Made by a program: the position numbers and the translations under genes. Shown piece by piece: positions 34,925 through 43,218 of a DNA stretch of 64,000 nt (its first letter is position 1; each line of letters begins with the position of its first letter). Under the pieces are notes generated by a model. That model saw only the letters and a list, made by a program, of their open reading frames with translations, ran no database searches and had not been told where the DNA came from. Origin of the DNA: Glycomyces tritici (GTDB lineage: Bacteria > Actinomycetota > Actinomycetes > Mycobacteriales > Micromonosporaceae); contig NZ_JAUEMJ010000005.1 of NCBI RefSeq assembly GCF_030403505.1, forward strand, positions 387,504-451,503, read 5' to 3'.

Positions 34925-37471
34925 CTACAGCCTCGGGTCGACCGGCTCGGACTCCAGCGCCAGGATGGCGAACACGAACTGGTGGACCCGCCATAGCGGC
35001 GCGTCCTGCGCGACGAGGTCCAGGGCCTCGAGGCCGAGTGCGTACTCTCGCAGCGCCTGGGACCGCTTGTGCGTCAGGCGGCGCTGGCGCAGCCGCTCGA
35101 GGTGCTGCGGATCGGTGTAGTCGGCGCCGTAGATGATCCGCAGGTACTCCCGGCCGCGGACCTTGAGCCCCGGCTGGAGCTTGAGGCGTGTGTCGAGGAC
35201 CGGTTTGACGACCATGCCTTCACCGCCGACGGCGCACAGCTCGTGCCACCACTCGGTCGCGCCGGCCTCGTCGGCGGTGCCGAGGGTGACCCAGCGGCGA
35301 CGCGTCTCGAGCAGCGTGCCGGTCGCATCGGCGGCCACGAGCGCATCGATTGCCTCAAGATGCCAGTCGTGCCGGTGGTCGGCCCGATTCACGCCTTCAG
35401 TGGCGAGGATCTGGAACGGTGCGAGTCGCACGCCCTCAAGACCTGAAGTGGGCCAGCAGTACTGCTGGTAGGCGGCGGCGAACGCCTCGATATTGGACAG
35501 TCGGGAGGCGGTGCGCGCGGCGAGGTCGGCGACGTCGAGTCCCCGGGCCGCCGCCGCGCTCAGCATCGAGACGGCGGCGGGGAGCGCGGCCGTGCCCGCG
35601 GCCGCGACGGACGCGAACTGGTCCTCGATGAGCTCGCGCGCTTTGGTCGACCAGGGGAGCAGCTCGCAGTCGAGCAGCATCCAGTCGGTCTCGAGTTTGT
35701 CCCACAGGCCCGCGCTCTCAGCGGCCGCGGCGACTCGGTCGAGGAGTCCGTCGGTCAGGGCGTCCTCTGCGAAGAAGGCACGCCCGGTGCGGGTCAGCAC
35801 TGCGCCGGCGGGACCGGAGTCGAGCCCGAACCGCTTGCGGGCCGTCCCGGGCTCGCGGCACACCAGGGCCACAGCCCGCGACCCCATGTGCTTTTCCTGG
35901 CACACCACGCGATCGGCCTTGCCGCGGTACTGGTCGAAGGCCTGGGCCGGGTGCTCCAGGTAGCCGTCCAGTGAGGAAGCGTCGACGGGGGCCATCGTCG
36001 GCGGCAGGTACAGCACGCGTCGAGGATCCTCGGCGAACCGGCTCATCACCTCCAGCGCGGCGGCCGCGTTCTCGGCGCGCACCTTCACCGTCCCCACGAG
36101 GCCGGTCGTTAGGTAGCGGTCGCCCGCGACGTCCGCGAAGTCCAACGTGGTCGCGTCGCGGCCGGTCGGCGCGTGCATCGGTCGCACCGGCTCGTACCAC
36201 TCTTGTTCGGCCGCGACGGAGACGAGCTCCCGCTCGGGGTAGCGCAGTGCCGTGAGCCTGCCGCCGAAGCAGCAGCCGGTGTCGAGGCAGATGGTGTTGT
36301 TGACCCATTCCGGCTCGGCGGTCGGCGTGTGCCCGTAGACGACCATGGCCTTGCCGCGGTAGTCCTCTGCCCAGGGCAGGCGGACGGGCAGGCCGTACTC
36401 GTCGGACTCGCCGGTGGTGTCGCCGTAGAGCGCGAAGGAACGCACCTTGCCCGATGCCCGGCCGTGGTACGCCTCCTTCAACCCGGCGTGGGCCACGACC
36501 AGGTTGCCGCGGTCGAGCCGGTAGTGGCTCACCAGGCCGTCCATGAACGACCTCGCCTTGGCGTTGAACTCCTCGCTTTCACCGCCGAGTTGCTCGAGCG
36601 ACTCCGCAAGGCCGTGAGCCACCCTGACCTTGCGTCCGTCGAGGGCCCGCACGAGCTTCTGTTCGTGGTTGCCGCACACACTGAGCGCGTCTCCTGCCGC
36701 GACCATGCCCATGACCAGGCGGAGCACGCCGGGGGTGTCCGGGCCGCGGTCGACGAGGTCGCCCACGAAGACGGCCTTGCGGCCCTCCGGGTGCGCGGCG
36801 CCGACCGCGCGGCCCTCCTCGTCACGCTCGATCGCCCACCCCAGTTCGCTGAGCAGCGTCTCGAGCTCGGCACGGCAGCCGTGCACGTCGCCGATGATGT
36901 CGAAGGGGCCGGTCTCGTCGGTCTTGTCGTTCCAGGACTTGGCGTATTCGATGCGGGCGTGCTCGATCTGATCGACGCCGTTGAGCCGGTGGACGCGCCG
37001 GAACCCCTCCTTGTTGAGGCCCTTGAGGCTTCGCTTGAGGTCGCGGTGGTGGCGGCGGATCACGGCCTCGCCGAAGTCGCGATCGGACCGAGCGGCGTTG
37101 CGTTCGGCGGCGAGGCCGGGCTCGACGTCGAGGACGATCGCATCGACCAGGACGTGGTGCTCCTTTGCGAGTTCGACGAGTGAGGCCCGGGCCTTCGGCT
37201 GCACGTTGGTGGCGTCCACGACCGTGAGCAGACCGCGGCGCAGCCGCACGCCCGCGATGTGGTGGAGCAGGTCGAACGCCTCGGTGGTGGCGGTCTGGTC
37301 CGACTCGTCGTCGGAGACCAGGCCCCGGCAGTAGTCGGAGGAGATCACCTGCGTGGGTTTGAAGTGCCGCGCCGCGAAGGTGGACTTGCCGGACCCGGAC
37401 ACGCCGATGAGGATGACGAGCGACAGCTCGGGAACGCTGATCGTCGTCGGCTCGATCTCGTTGTCAGACAC
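34925..37471 (-). CDS. pnkp: Bacterial polynucleotide kinase-phosphatase-ligase
   Basis: An 848-residue three-domain RNA repair enzyme. The N-terminal kinase has a P-loop GVSGSGKS (residues 23-30). The middle is a metallophosphatase with DIIGDVHGCRAELE, GDLVDRGPD, CGNHEQK and VYGHTP motifs. The C-terminal adenylyltransferase/ligase has the nucleophile lysine in VCQEKHMGSRAV and a distal GEGMVVKP motif. It heals 5'-OH and 2',3'-cyclic ends and seals RNA together with Hen1, which methylates the repaired 3' end. Its ATG overlaps the hen1 stop by 8 bp. Confidence 0.95.
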   Translation of the reverse strand: MSDNEIEPTTISVPELSLVILIGVSGSGKSTFAARHFKPTQVISSDYCRGLVSDDESDQTATTEAFDLLHHIAGVRLRRGLLTVVDATNVQPKARASLVELAKEHHVLVDAIVLDVEPGLAAERNAARSDRDFGEAVIRRHHRDLKRSLKGLNKEGFRRVHRLNGVDQIEHARIEYAKSWNDKTDETGPFDIIGDVHGCRAELETLLSELGWAIERDEEGRAVGAAHPEGRKAVFVGDLVDRGPDTPGVLRLVMGMVAAGDALSVCGNHEQKLVRALDGRKVRVAHGLAESLEQLGGESEEFNAKARSFMDGLVSHYRLDRGNLVVAHAGLKEAYHGRASGKVRSFALYGDTTGESDEYGLPVRLPWAEDYRGKAMVVYGHTPTAEPEWVNNTICLDTGCCFGGRLTALRYPERELVSVAAEQEWYEPVRPMHAPTGRDATTLDFADVAGDRYLTTGLVGTVKVRAENAAAALEVMSRFAEDPRRVLYLPPTMAPVDASSLDGYLEHPAQAFDQYRGKADRVVCQEKHMGSRAVALVCREPGTARKRFGLDSGPAGAVLTRTGRAFFAEDALTDGLLDRVAAAAESAGLWDKLETDWMLLDCELLPWSTKARELIEDQFASVAAAGTAALPAAVSMLSAAAARGLDVADLAARTASRLSNIEAFAAAYQQYCWPTSGLEGVRLAPFQILATEGVNRADHRHDWHLEAIDALVAADATGTLLETRRRWVTLGTADEAGATEWWHELCAVGGEGMVVKPVLDTRLKLQPGLKVRGREYLRIIYGADYTDPQHLERLRQRRLTHKRSQALREYALGLEALDLVAQDAPLWRVHQFVFAILALESEPVDPRL

Positions 37472-38894
37472 GGTCGAACACTCCCATCTGGGTCGGGGCT
37501 CCGGCGATCGGATCGGTGTCGCCGACCCCTTCGATTCGTACGCGGTAGCCGTACTGCGCGGCGGTGGCCTCGGCCCAGGCCGCGAAGTGCGGCCGGTCCC
37601 ACTCGAACCGGTGGTCGGCGTGGCGCATCTGGTGGTCTTCGAGGCCGTACTGCGCGTTGTACTCCGCGTTCGGGGTCGTCACGATCACCGTTCGCGGCTG
37701 CGCCTCGCCGAAGACCACCCTTTCCATTGCGGGCAGTCGGCCGGCGTCGAGGTGCTCGACGACCTCCATGAGGACCGCGGCGTCGAATCCCGCGAACCGC
37801 TTGTCGCGGTAGACGACCGACCCTTGGCGGAGCTCGAGCTTCGCCGCTTGGCGCTCGGGCATCCGCTCGACGTTCAGATGGCGCTCGGCCTGAGCGAGGG
37901 CGCGCGAGGAGACGTCGACGCCGGTGACGCGAGTGAGCTGCTGCTCCTTGAGCAGTGGAGCGAGCAGCTTGCCCGAGCCGCAGCCCAAGTCGATCACCGA
38001 GGTCGCGCCGCTCTGGCGAACCGCGTCGAGGACGGCGGCGATTCGCCGCCGGTGCAGCGGAGGCGTGCGCTCGACGCCGGCGCTGTTCGTCGGCGGCTCC
38101 CCGCCCTCGAGCGGTGCGGCCTCTTCGTCGAGGGGCGTTTCGAGGTCGGCGGTGGAGCCTTCGGCTTCCGCCAGCCGGGTGAGCGCGGCGCGCTCGTAGG
38201 ACCTGCGGTGCGCGAGGTACCGCTGCGTGATGAGGTTTCGCTTCGGGTGGGACGCGAGCCAATCACCGCCGGATCGCACCAGCTTGTCGACCTCGCCGAT
38301 ATCGACCCAGTAGTGCTTGGCGTCGTCCAGCACGGGCAGCAGCACGTACAGCTGGCTCAGGGCGTCCGAGAGCCGCGCCTCGCCGCGCAGGCGTAGGCGC
38401 ACGTGGCGGGAGTCGGTTGCAAAGCCGGGCAGCGGTACCGCCTCGGCCCGGACCTCCCAGCCCAAGGGTGCGAACAGTGCTTCGACGAGGTCGGGGCCGC
38501 CCTTGCACGGGACGGCGGGCAGTTCGATCTCGAGCGGGAGGCGGGCCGCCGCGAGTTCGGGACGGGACTCGCTCACGCCGCTGCGGGCGGTCGAGAACAC
38601 CTTGCCGAGTGCGACTGCCATCAGCGAGGAGGCCGCGTAGGGCCGGTCGTTCACATACTGCTGCAGGGAGGCGTCGCCGGATCGCCCGTATGTCTTCGCC
38701 AACCGGACCGGGTCGACCTCCAGCAGGAGCGCGGCGGTGCAGCGCGCCGCCGTCGCTTCAGGGTAGAAGACCCAGGCGGTGCCGAAGGACTGCTCGAACG
38801 CCTGCACGTTCGCGGGGTTCTTGCGCAGCAGCCAGCCCAGGTCGGTCGCGGGCCGGGCCTCGGTCGCGGAGGTGGTCGAGATCGTGAGGAGCAC
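37464..38894 (-). CDS. hen1: 3'-terminal RNA ribose 2'-O-methyltransferase Hen1
   Basis: A 476-residue protein, first gene of the hen1-pnkp RNA repair operon. The N-terminal half is the bacterial Hen1 activator domain (VLLTISTT...ATDLGWLLRKNP). The C-terminal half is the methyltransferase, with SAM motif SVIDLGCGSGKLL, the metal-binding MEVVEHLDAGRL, TPNAEYN and DHRFEWDRPHFAAWA. The GTG start yields VLLTISTT, the usual Hen1 N-terminus; the open frame upstream is not supported. The pair repairs and marks tRNAs or other RNAs cut by ribotoxins. Confidence 0.94.
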   Translation of the reverse strand: MLLTISTTSATEARPATDLGWLLRKNPANVQAFEQSFGTAWVFYPEATAARCTAALLLEVDPVRLAKTYGRSGDASLQQYVNDRPYAASSLMAVALGKVFSTARSGVSESRPELAAARLPLEIELPAVPCKGGPDLVEALFAPLGWEVRAEAVPLPGFATDSRHVRLRLRGEARLSDALSQLYVLLPVLDDAKHYWVDIGEVDKLVRSGGDWLASHPKRNLITQRYLAHRRSYERAALTRLAEAEGSTADLETPLDEEAAPLEGGEPPTNSAGVERTPPLHRRRIAAVLDAVRQSGATSVIDLGCGSGKLLAPLLKEQQLTRVTGVDVSSRALAQAERHLNVERMPERQAAKLELRQGSVVYRDKRFAGFDAAVLMEVVEHLDAGRLPAMERVVFGEAQPRTVIVTTPNAEYNAQYGLEDHQMRHADHRFEWDRPHFAAWAEATAAQYGYRVRIEGVGDTDPIAGAPTQMGVFDRV

Positions 38895-38973
38895 CCGCTG
38901 ATCATGCCATCGGCTCCTCATCGCGGCGAGTCGGTTTCGGACGGTCCCACGCGGCGTGCTGCGGGGGTTGGCT

Positions 38974-39014
38974 TTGGGAAGCGATTGCCCTATGATCGCA
39001 TTGACAAATATAAA
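38974..39014 (+). promoter_or_regulatory. Pectinesterase promoter with LacI-like core
   Basis: TTGGGAAGCGATTG (38974-38987) overlaps a -35 TTGCCC (38985-38990), with -10 TATAAA (39009-39014) 18 bp away. A GCGAT...ATCGC inverted repeat spans 38981-38999. Nearly the same element precedes the cellulase gene at 43105-43117. Confidence 0.5.
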
Positions 39015-39076
39015 TGCCCGGATTGCTGAGGAAACTCCCGGCATGTCTCAGCGTCCGGCCCTCCCATGGAGTCGAC

Positions 39077-40579
39077 ATGTCAATGCACATCGAAAGCCGT
39101 CCGCGGCGCAGACGGCGTCTGGCGACGGTGCTGGCCGCCGTCCTGAGCGGCGTGATCGCCGCGGCCGGGGCCTTCTTCGTCACGACCGGTGCGCAGGCGG
39201 TGGAAACCGGTGTCTGGTACCAGCTCGAGTCCCGGCACTCGGGGCTCGTCATGGGCATCCGCGGCGCCTCCACCGCCAGCGGCGCCGAACTCGTCCAATG
39301 GGCCGCCAACGGTTCCCAGGACCAGCAGTTCCGCTTCGTGGACGCCGGCGGCGGCTACTTCAAGATCCAGGTGCGGCACTCCGGGATGGTCCTGGACGTG
39401 GCGGGCGCGAGCCGCGCCGACGGGGCCACCGTCCAGCAGTGGGGCGACGGCGGCACCGCCAACCAGCAGTGGAAGGTCACCGAGAGCGGCGGCTACGCCA
39501 CGATCGTCAACCGCGCCTCCGGCAAGGCGCTCGACGTGTGGGGGCGGTCCACCGCCGAAGGCGCCCGCATCTCGCAGTACACGCCCAACGGCGCGGCCAA
39601 CCAGCAGTGGGAGCTGACCCCGGCGGACGGCGCGGTGGAGGCCGACTTCGTGGTCGCCCTCGACGGCTCCGGCACCCACACCACCGTGCAGGCGGCCGTG
39701 AACGCCGCGCCCTCCGGCTCGACCATCCTCATCAAGCGGGGCACCTACAAGGGCAACGTCACCGTGCCCTCCTCCAAGACCGGGATCACCTTCATGGGGG
39801 CCACGGGCAACGCCGCCGACGTGGTCATCCACGACAACCGGTGCGCGAGCTGCAGCAACGGCTCCGGCGGGACGTGGGGGACCAGCGGCAGCGCGAGCGT
39901 GCTCCTGCAGGGCGCGAACTTCACCGCCGAGGACCTGACCTTCGCGAACACCTACGACGAGGCCGCGAACGGCAGCAGCCAGGCCGTCGCCGTCAAGGTC
40001 CAGGGCGACCGCATGGTCTTCGACAACGTCCGCTTCCTCGGCAACCAGGACACGCTCCTGACCGACTCCCCTTCGGCCGCAACGGTCTCGCGGCAGTACT
40101 ACCACAACTGCTACGTGGAGGGCGACGTCGACTTCATCTTCGGGCGCGGCACGGCCGTGTTCGACGACTGCCGCATCCACTCGCTCAACCGCGGCTCGAC
40201 CTCGAACAACGGCTACGTGACCGCCGCGAGCACCGAGATCAGCAACCGGTACGGCCTGCTGTTCTACCAGTGCGACATGACCAGCAACGCCCCGTCGAAC
40301 TCGGTCTACCTCGGGCGGCCCTGGCCCGCAGGCGGTTCCACGACCGCACGCGGCCAGGTCCTCTACCGCGAATCCAACCTCGGCGACCACTTCCGCGACG
40401 ACCCGTGGACCGACATGTCGGGTCTGAGCTGGCGTGACGCCCGCTTGAGCGAGTACGAGAACTACGGCCCGGGCGCGGGCGTGAATGGCAACCGCCCGCA
40501 GATGTCCGATGCCGACGCCTTGAACTACGAACCCGTCGACTACCTGCGGGGCACCGACGGCTGGAACCCGATCCGCTGA
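39077..40579 (+). CDS. Secreted pectinesterase with N-terminal ricin-type (CBM13) domain
   Basis: A 500-residue exported protein. The twin-basic signal peptide ([19 protein letters not shown]) cleaves near AQA (about residue 37). Residues about 45-185 form a ricin B lectin domain with QxW-like repeats (DQQFRF, NQQWKV, NQQWEL). Residues about 190-500 are a CE8 pectin methylesterase with GTHTTVQAAVNAAP, SQAVAVKVQGDRMVFDNV, NQDTLL, GDVDFIFGRGTAVFDDC and VYLGRPWP. It demethylates pectin outside the cell, preparing it for lyases such as the one at 41.3-42.9 kb. GGAG lies 5 nt before the ATG. Confidence 0.93.
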   Translation: MSMHIESRPRRRRRLATVLAAVLSGVIAAAGAFFVTTGAQAVETGVWYQLESRHSGLVMGIRGASTASGAELVQWAANGSQDQQFRFVDAGGGYFKIQVRHSGMVLDVAGASRADGATVQQWGDGGTANQQWKVTESGGYATIVNRASGKALDVWGRSTAEGARISQYTPNGAANQQWELTPADGAVEADFVVALDGSGTHTTVQAAVNAAPSGSTILIKRGTYKGNVTVPSSKTGITFMGATGNAADVVIHDNRCASCSNGSGGTWGTSGSASVLLQGANFTAEDLTFANTYDEAANGSSQAVAVKVQGDRMVFDNVRFLGNQDTLLTDSPSAATVSRQYYHNCYVEGDVDFIFGRGTAVFDDCRIHSLNRGSTSNNGYVTAASTEISNRYGLLFYQCDMTSNAPSNSVYLGRPWPAGGSTTARGQVLYRESNLGDHFRDDPWTDMSGLSWRDARLSEYENYGPGAGVNGNRPQMSDADALNYEPVDYLRGTDGWNPIR

Positions 40580-40588
40580 CCTGAGCAC

Positions 40589-40625
40589 CGAACGCGGCCC
40601 GTCCGATCCGGACGGGCCGCGTTCG
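40589..40625 (+). terminator. Hairpin terminator after pectinesterase
   Basis: A 17-bp perfect stem beginning CGAACGCGGCCCGTCCG with an ATC loop lies 9 bp after the stop. Confidence 0.8.
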
Positions 40626-40750
40626 CGCGCCGAACCGGCACGGATTTCTGCGCCGAACCGCGCCGCCCGGCTGCGCCCGGTGGTTGTCTGGAGGCACCGC
40701 CGACAGCCACGAGCCGGGACGCGCAGCGCCCGGGCGACAAGGAGCAGAGC

Positions 40751-41221
40751 ATGTCCAAACCGAAACCGATACCCGACGAGTACCCGCGTGTGACGCCGTA
40801 CCTGCACGTCCAGGGCGCGGCCGAGGCCATCGAGTTCTACAAGACCGTGCTCGGCGCGGGCGAGCGGGGCCGCATGGCCGGCCGCGACGGCACCGGCGTC
40901 GGCCACGCCGAGCTCGAGATCGGCGACTCGATGATCATGCTGTCCGACGAGGCGCCCGAGATGGACGCGTACGCCCCCGGGCACTTCGGCGGTACACCCG
41001 TGTCGCTCCACGTGTACGTCGAGGACGTCGACGCGGTCTTCGCCGCGGCCCTCGCCGCCGGCGCGAAGTCCCTCAGCGAGGTCACCGACCAGTTCTACGG
41101 GGACCGGTCCGGCACCTTCGAGGACCCGTGGGGCCACAAGTGGCACGTCTCCAGCCACATCGAGGACGTCCTTCCCGAGGAGATGGAGCGCCGCGCCGCC
41201 GCGCAGGCCCAGCAGGGCTGA
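40751..41221 (+). CDS. VOC-superfamily (glyoxalase-like) protein
   Basis: A 156-residue protein close to the PhnB/YdeN-type VOC group (VTPYLHVQGAAEAIEFYKTVLGAGERGRMAG, VGHAELEIGDSMIMLSDE, VSLHVYVEDVDAVFAAALAAGAK, YGDRSGTFEDPWGHKWHVSSH). The metal-ligand pattern is only partly evident, and function may range from fosfomycin-type or bleomycin-type binding to none known. The ATG follows AAGGAGC. Single-gene unit between two terminators. Confidence 0.88.
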   Translation: MSKPKPIPDEYPRVTPYLHVQGAAEAIEFYKTVLGAGERGRMAGRDGTGVGHAELEIGDSMIMLSDEAPEMDAYAPGHFGGTPVSLHVYVEDVDAVFAAALAAGAKSLSEVTDQFYGDRSGTFEDPWGHKWHVSSHIEDVLPEEMERRAAAQAQQG

Positions 41222-41243
41222 CCGCAGCCCGGGCGCAGCGAGG

Positions 41244-41275
41244 GGCGGCCCGTCCGGAATCCCGGACGGGCCGCC
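41244..41275. terminator. Bidirectional hairpin terminator
   Basis: Perfect 14-bp stem GGCGGCCCGTCCGG / CCGGACGGGCCGCC with an AATC loop, between the convergent VOC and pectate-lyase-like genes. Confidence 0.8.
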
Positions 41276-41287
41276 TGGAATGCGGTC

Positions 41288-42889
41288 TTAGAGCGTCACC
41301 ACCCGGCCGCCCAAGGTCACGACCAGCTTGCCGGTCGAGTCGAAGGACCAGCCCAGCGCGCCCGAGAAGTTCGCGCAGCGCGAGCCGTTCGAGCCCGACC
41401 AGAACTGGTTCGAGCCGTCCGAGTTCCCGCTGATGCTGTCGTTCGTGCCGCCGCTGAAGAAGCACGACGTGTTGTTGCGGAACACGTGCGAGCCCGAGCT
41501 GAACTGGAAGTTCCGCTCCTCGCTGTCGATGCTCAGGTTGTTCGACATCGTGATCGAACCCGGGTTGGAGTTGAACGTGAACCCGTGCTGGCCGTTGTCG
41601 AACGCGATGCTCCGCACCACCGTGTGGTTGATCGGCACGTTCTCGCCGCCCAGCTTGTACCCGTTGCGGTCGCCGTTGCTGTACACCGTGCCGTTGGAGA
41701 GGGTGCCGTTGCGGTACGACAGCGAGTCCTCGATCCGCACCGTCCCGATCGGGTCGTAGTCCGAGTACGTGTAGAGGTCCCAGCCGTCGTCAGCGTTGTT
41801 GTGCGCCACCGCGTACCGGAAGACGTTCCCCGGCCCCACGGTGAGCTTCGCGGCGAACCCGTCGGCGTCCTCCCCGTCGGAGTCGGCGTTGTCGTGCGAC
41901 TCGGCGCTGATGATGAGGTTGTTCGCCGGCCACGAGGCCGTGGTGCTGGTCGAGGACTGGCGCGAGAGTTGGACCCCGCTGTCGCGGTTGTAGCGGGTGA
42001 GCGTGCGCTCCAGGATGTTGTTGCTGCCGCTCACGAAGATGCCGTTGTCACCGGCGCGCTCCACCGTGAGCCCCTTGAGGTGCCAGTAGTTCGCGTACAG
42101 CGCCAGACCCCGGTTCGCCGACGCCTCGGACTGCGCCGAGAAGTTCAGCACCGGCCGCTCGCCCGGGTAGGCCGCGAGCGTCGTGCGGGCGCTCGAGGAA
42201 CCGCTGTCCTGGTCGATGACCACGGTCGAGGAGTAGTTGTACGTGCCCCCTCGCATGTAGATGGTCCCGCCCGCGTTCACCCGGCTCAGCGCCGAGGCCA
42301 GCGTGGTCGGGCTCGCCTCCGTGCCCGCGGCCGAGTCGGACCCGCCGGGGGCCACGTAGATCGCGTTCCCGGCGGGCGGCGGGGTCGTGGGCCCGGTGCC
42401 GCCGACCTCGAAGTCCAGGGAGTCGATGTTGGCGAGGCCGTCGCCGCTCGTGGCGGTGAGGCGGATCGTGTTGGTGCCGGCGTTGACCGGCACGGTCAGG
42501 GTCTTGGTGGACCAGGTGGTCCACGACCCGGTGCCGCCGAAGGCGCTGGCGGACTGGGCGACCGAGCCGTTGACGGTGATGTCGGCGGCGCGGGTGGCGG
42601 TGGTGCCGTTGGCGTACCGGATGCCAAGGGTGGCGGTGCCCGCGCTGGCCGCGTTCACCGTGAACTGGGCCGTGGCCCCTGTCGCGTTGGGGGTGTTGCA
42701 GAACCCGCTGCCGGAGTACCCGGCGTTGTTCGAGTCGATGGTGCCGGAGCACGTGGCCGGCGAGGTCTCGGCCTCGTACCGGACGGGGGCGGCGGAGGCG
42801 GCGTTCATGGCGACCAGGGTGGCCGCGGTGGCGATGATGCCGGCGAACCCGGCCACGAGTGCGGTGCGCACGCTTCTTCGACGAGACAT
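41288..42889 (-). CDS. Secreted right-handed beta-helix protein with CBM35, pectate lyase (PL9-like)
   Basis: A 533-residue exported protein. The signal peptide (RRRSVRTALVAGFAGIIATAATL) cleaves near ASA-AP. Residues about 35-163 form a CBM35-type domain (VRYEAETSPATCSGT...GYSGSGFCN...GLANIDSLDFEV). A proline linker follows, then a parallel beta-helix from about 175 (NAIYVAPGGSDSAAGTEASPTTLASALS). The rungs contain SHDNADSDGEDADGFAAKL and HNNADDGWDLYTYSD, the Asp-rich calcium-site pattern of PL9 lyases. It most likely cleaves polygalacturonate. Divergent from the cellulase gene across a 329-bp control region. Confidence 0.85.
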   Translation of the reverse strand: MSRRRSVRTALVAGFAGIIATAATLVAMNAASAAPVRYEAETSPATCSGTIDSNNAGYSGSGFCNTPNATGATAQFTVNAASAGTATLGIRYANGTTATRAADITVNGSVAQSASAFGGTGSWTTWSTKTLTVPVNAGTNTIRLTATSGDGLANIDSLDFEVGGTGPTTPPPAGNAIYVAPGGSDSAAGTEASPTTLASALSRVNAGGTIYMRGGTYNYSSTVVIDQDSGSSSARTTLAAYPGERPVLNFSAQSEASANRGLALYANYWHLKGLTVERAGDNGIFVSGSNNILERTLTRYNRDSGVQLSRQSSTSTTASWPANNLIISAESHDNADSDGEDADGFAAKLTVGPGNVFRYAVAHNNADDGWDLYTYSDYDPIGTVRIEDSLSYRNGTLSNGTVYSNGDRNGYKLGGENVPINHTVVRSIAFDNGQHGFTFNSNPGSITMSNNLSIDSEERNFQFSSGSHVFRNNTSCFFSGGTNDSISGNSDGSNQFWSGSNGSRCANFSGALGWSFDSTGKLVVTLGGRVVTL

Positions 42890-42988
42890 GTTGCTTCCCT
42901 TCGCAACTTCGTTGTCGCTCCATCTATTGACGGCTCGGAGGCTTCACCGGGCCGGAGGTGTGAGGGCCTCCGGGCCCGTCCGATCAAA

Positions 42989-43049
42989 GATCGAAATGTT
43001 TCGATCAATCGGTTGCCATGAGCGTATGGAAAGGGCTTTCTTCTGTCAA
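42989..43049 (-). promoter_or_regulatory. Pectate-lyase promoter and 18-bp palindromic operator
   Basis: On the minus strand, -35 TTGACA (43049-43044) and -10 TACGCT (43026-43021) are 17 bp apart. Downstream of the expected start, GATCGAAA-TG-TTTCGATC (42989-43006) is a perfect 8+8 inverted repeat, a strong repressor-site candidate. The rest of 42890-43218 holds no gene. Confidence 0.65.
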
Positions 43050-43104
43050 GTGCGCAAATCAGGCATTCTCGATCCGCCTGCGCGAGCGCTCCGGAAACTC
43101 TTTC

Positions 43105-43144
43105 TTGGGAGCGATTGACAAAGTTGAGTGTCCCAACTTAATGT
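43105..43144 (+). promoter_or_regulatory. Cellulase promoter with LacI-like core and spacer dyad
   Basis: TTGGGAGCGATTG (43105-43117) runs into a consensus -35 TTGACA (43115-43120). The -10 is TAATGT (43139-43144), 18 bp away. The spacer contains AAGTTG-N7-CAACTT (43121-43139). Both elements are candidate repressor sites. Confidence 0.55.
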
Positions 43145-43218
43145 GGTATCGAGGATGTTCGATGGCTTCTCGCGATCGCGCGTCCCACCCGGCAGTCATA
43201 GTGGACAAAAGGAGTGCC

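Noticed and set aside
42890..43218. N-terminal extension of the cellulase from GTG 43018
   Set aside because: The segment contains the promoter hexamers. The signal peptide and AAAAGGAG site fix the start at 43219.
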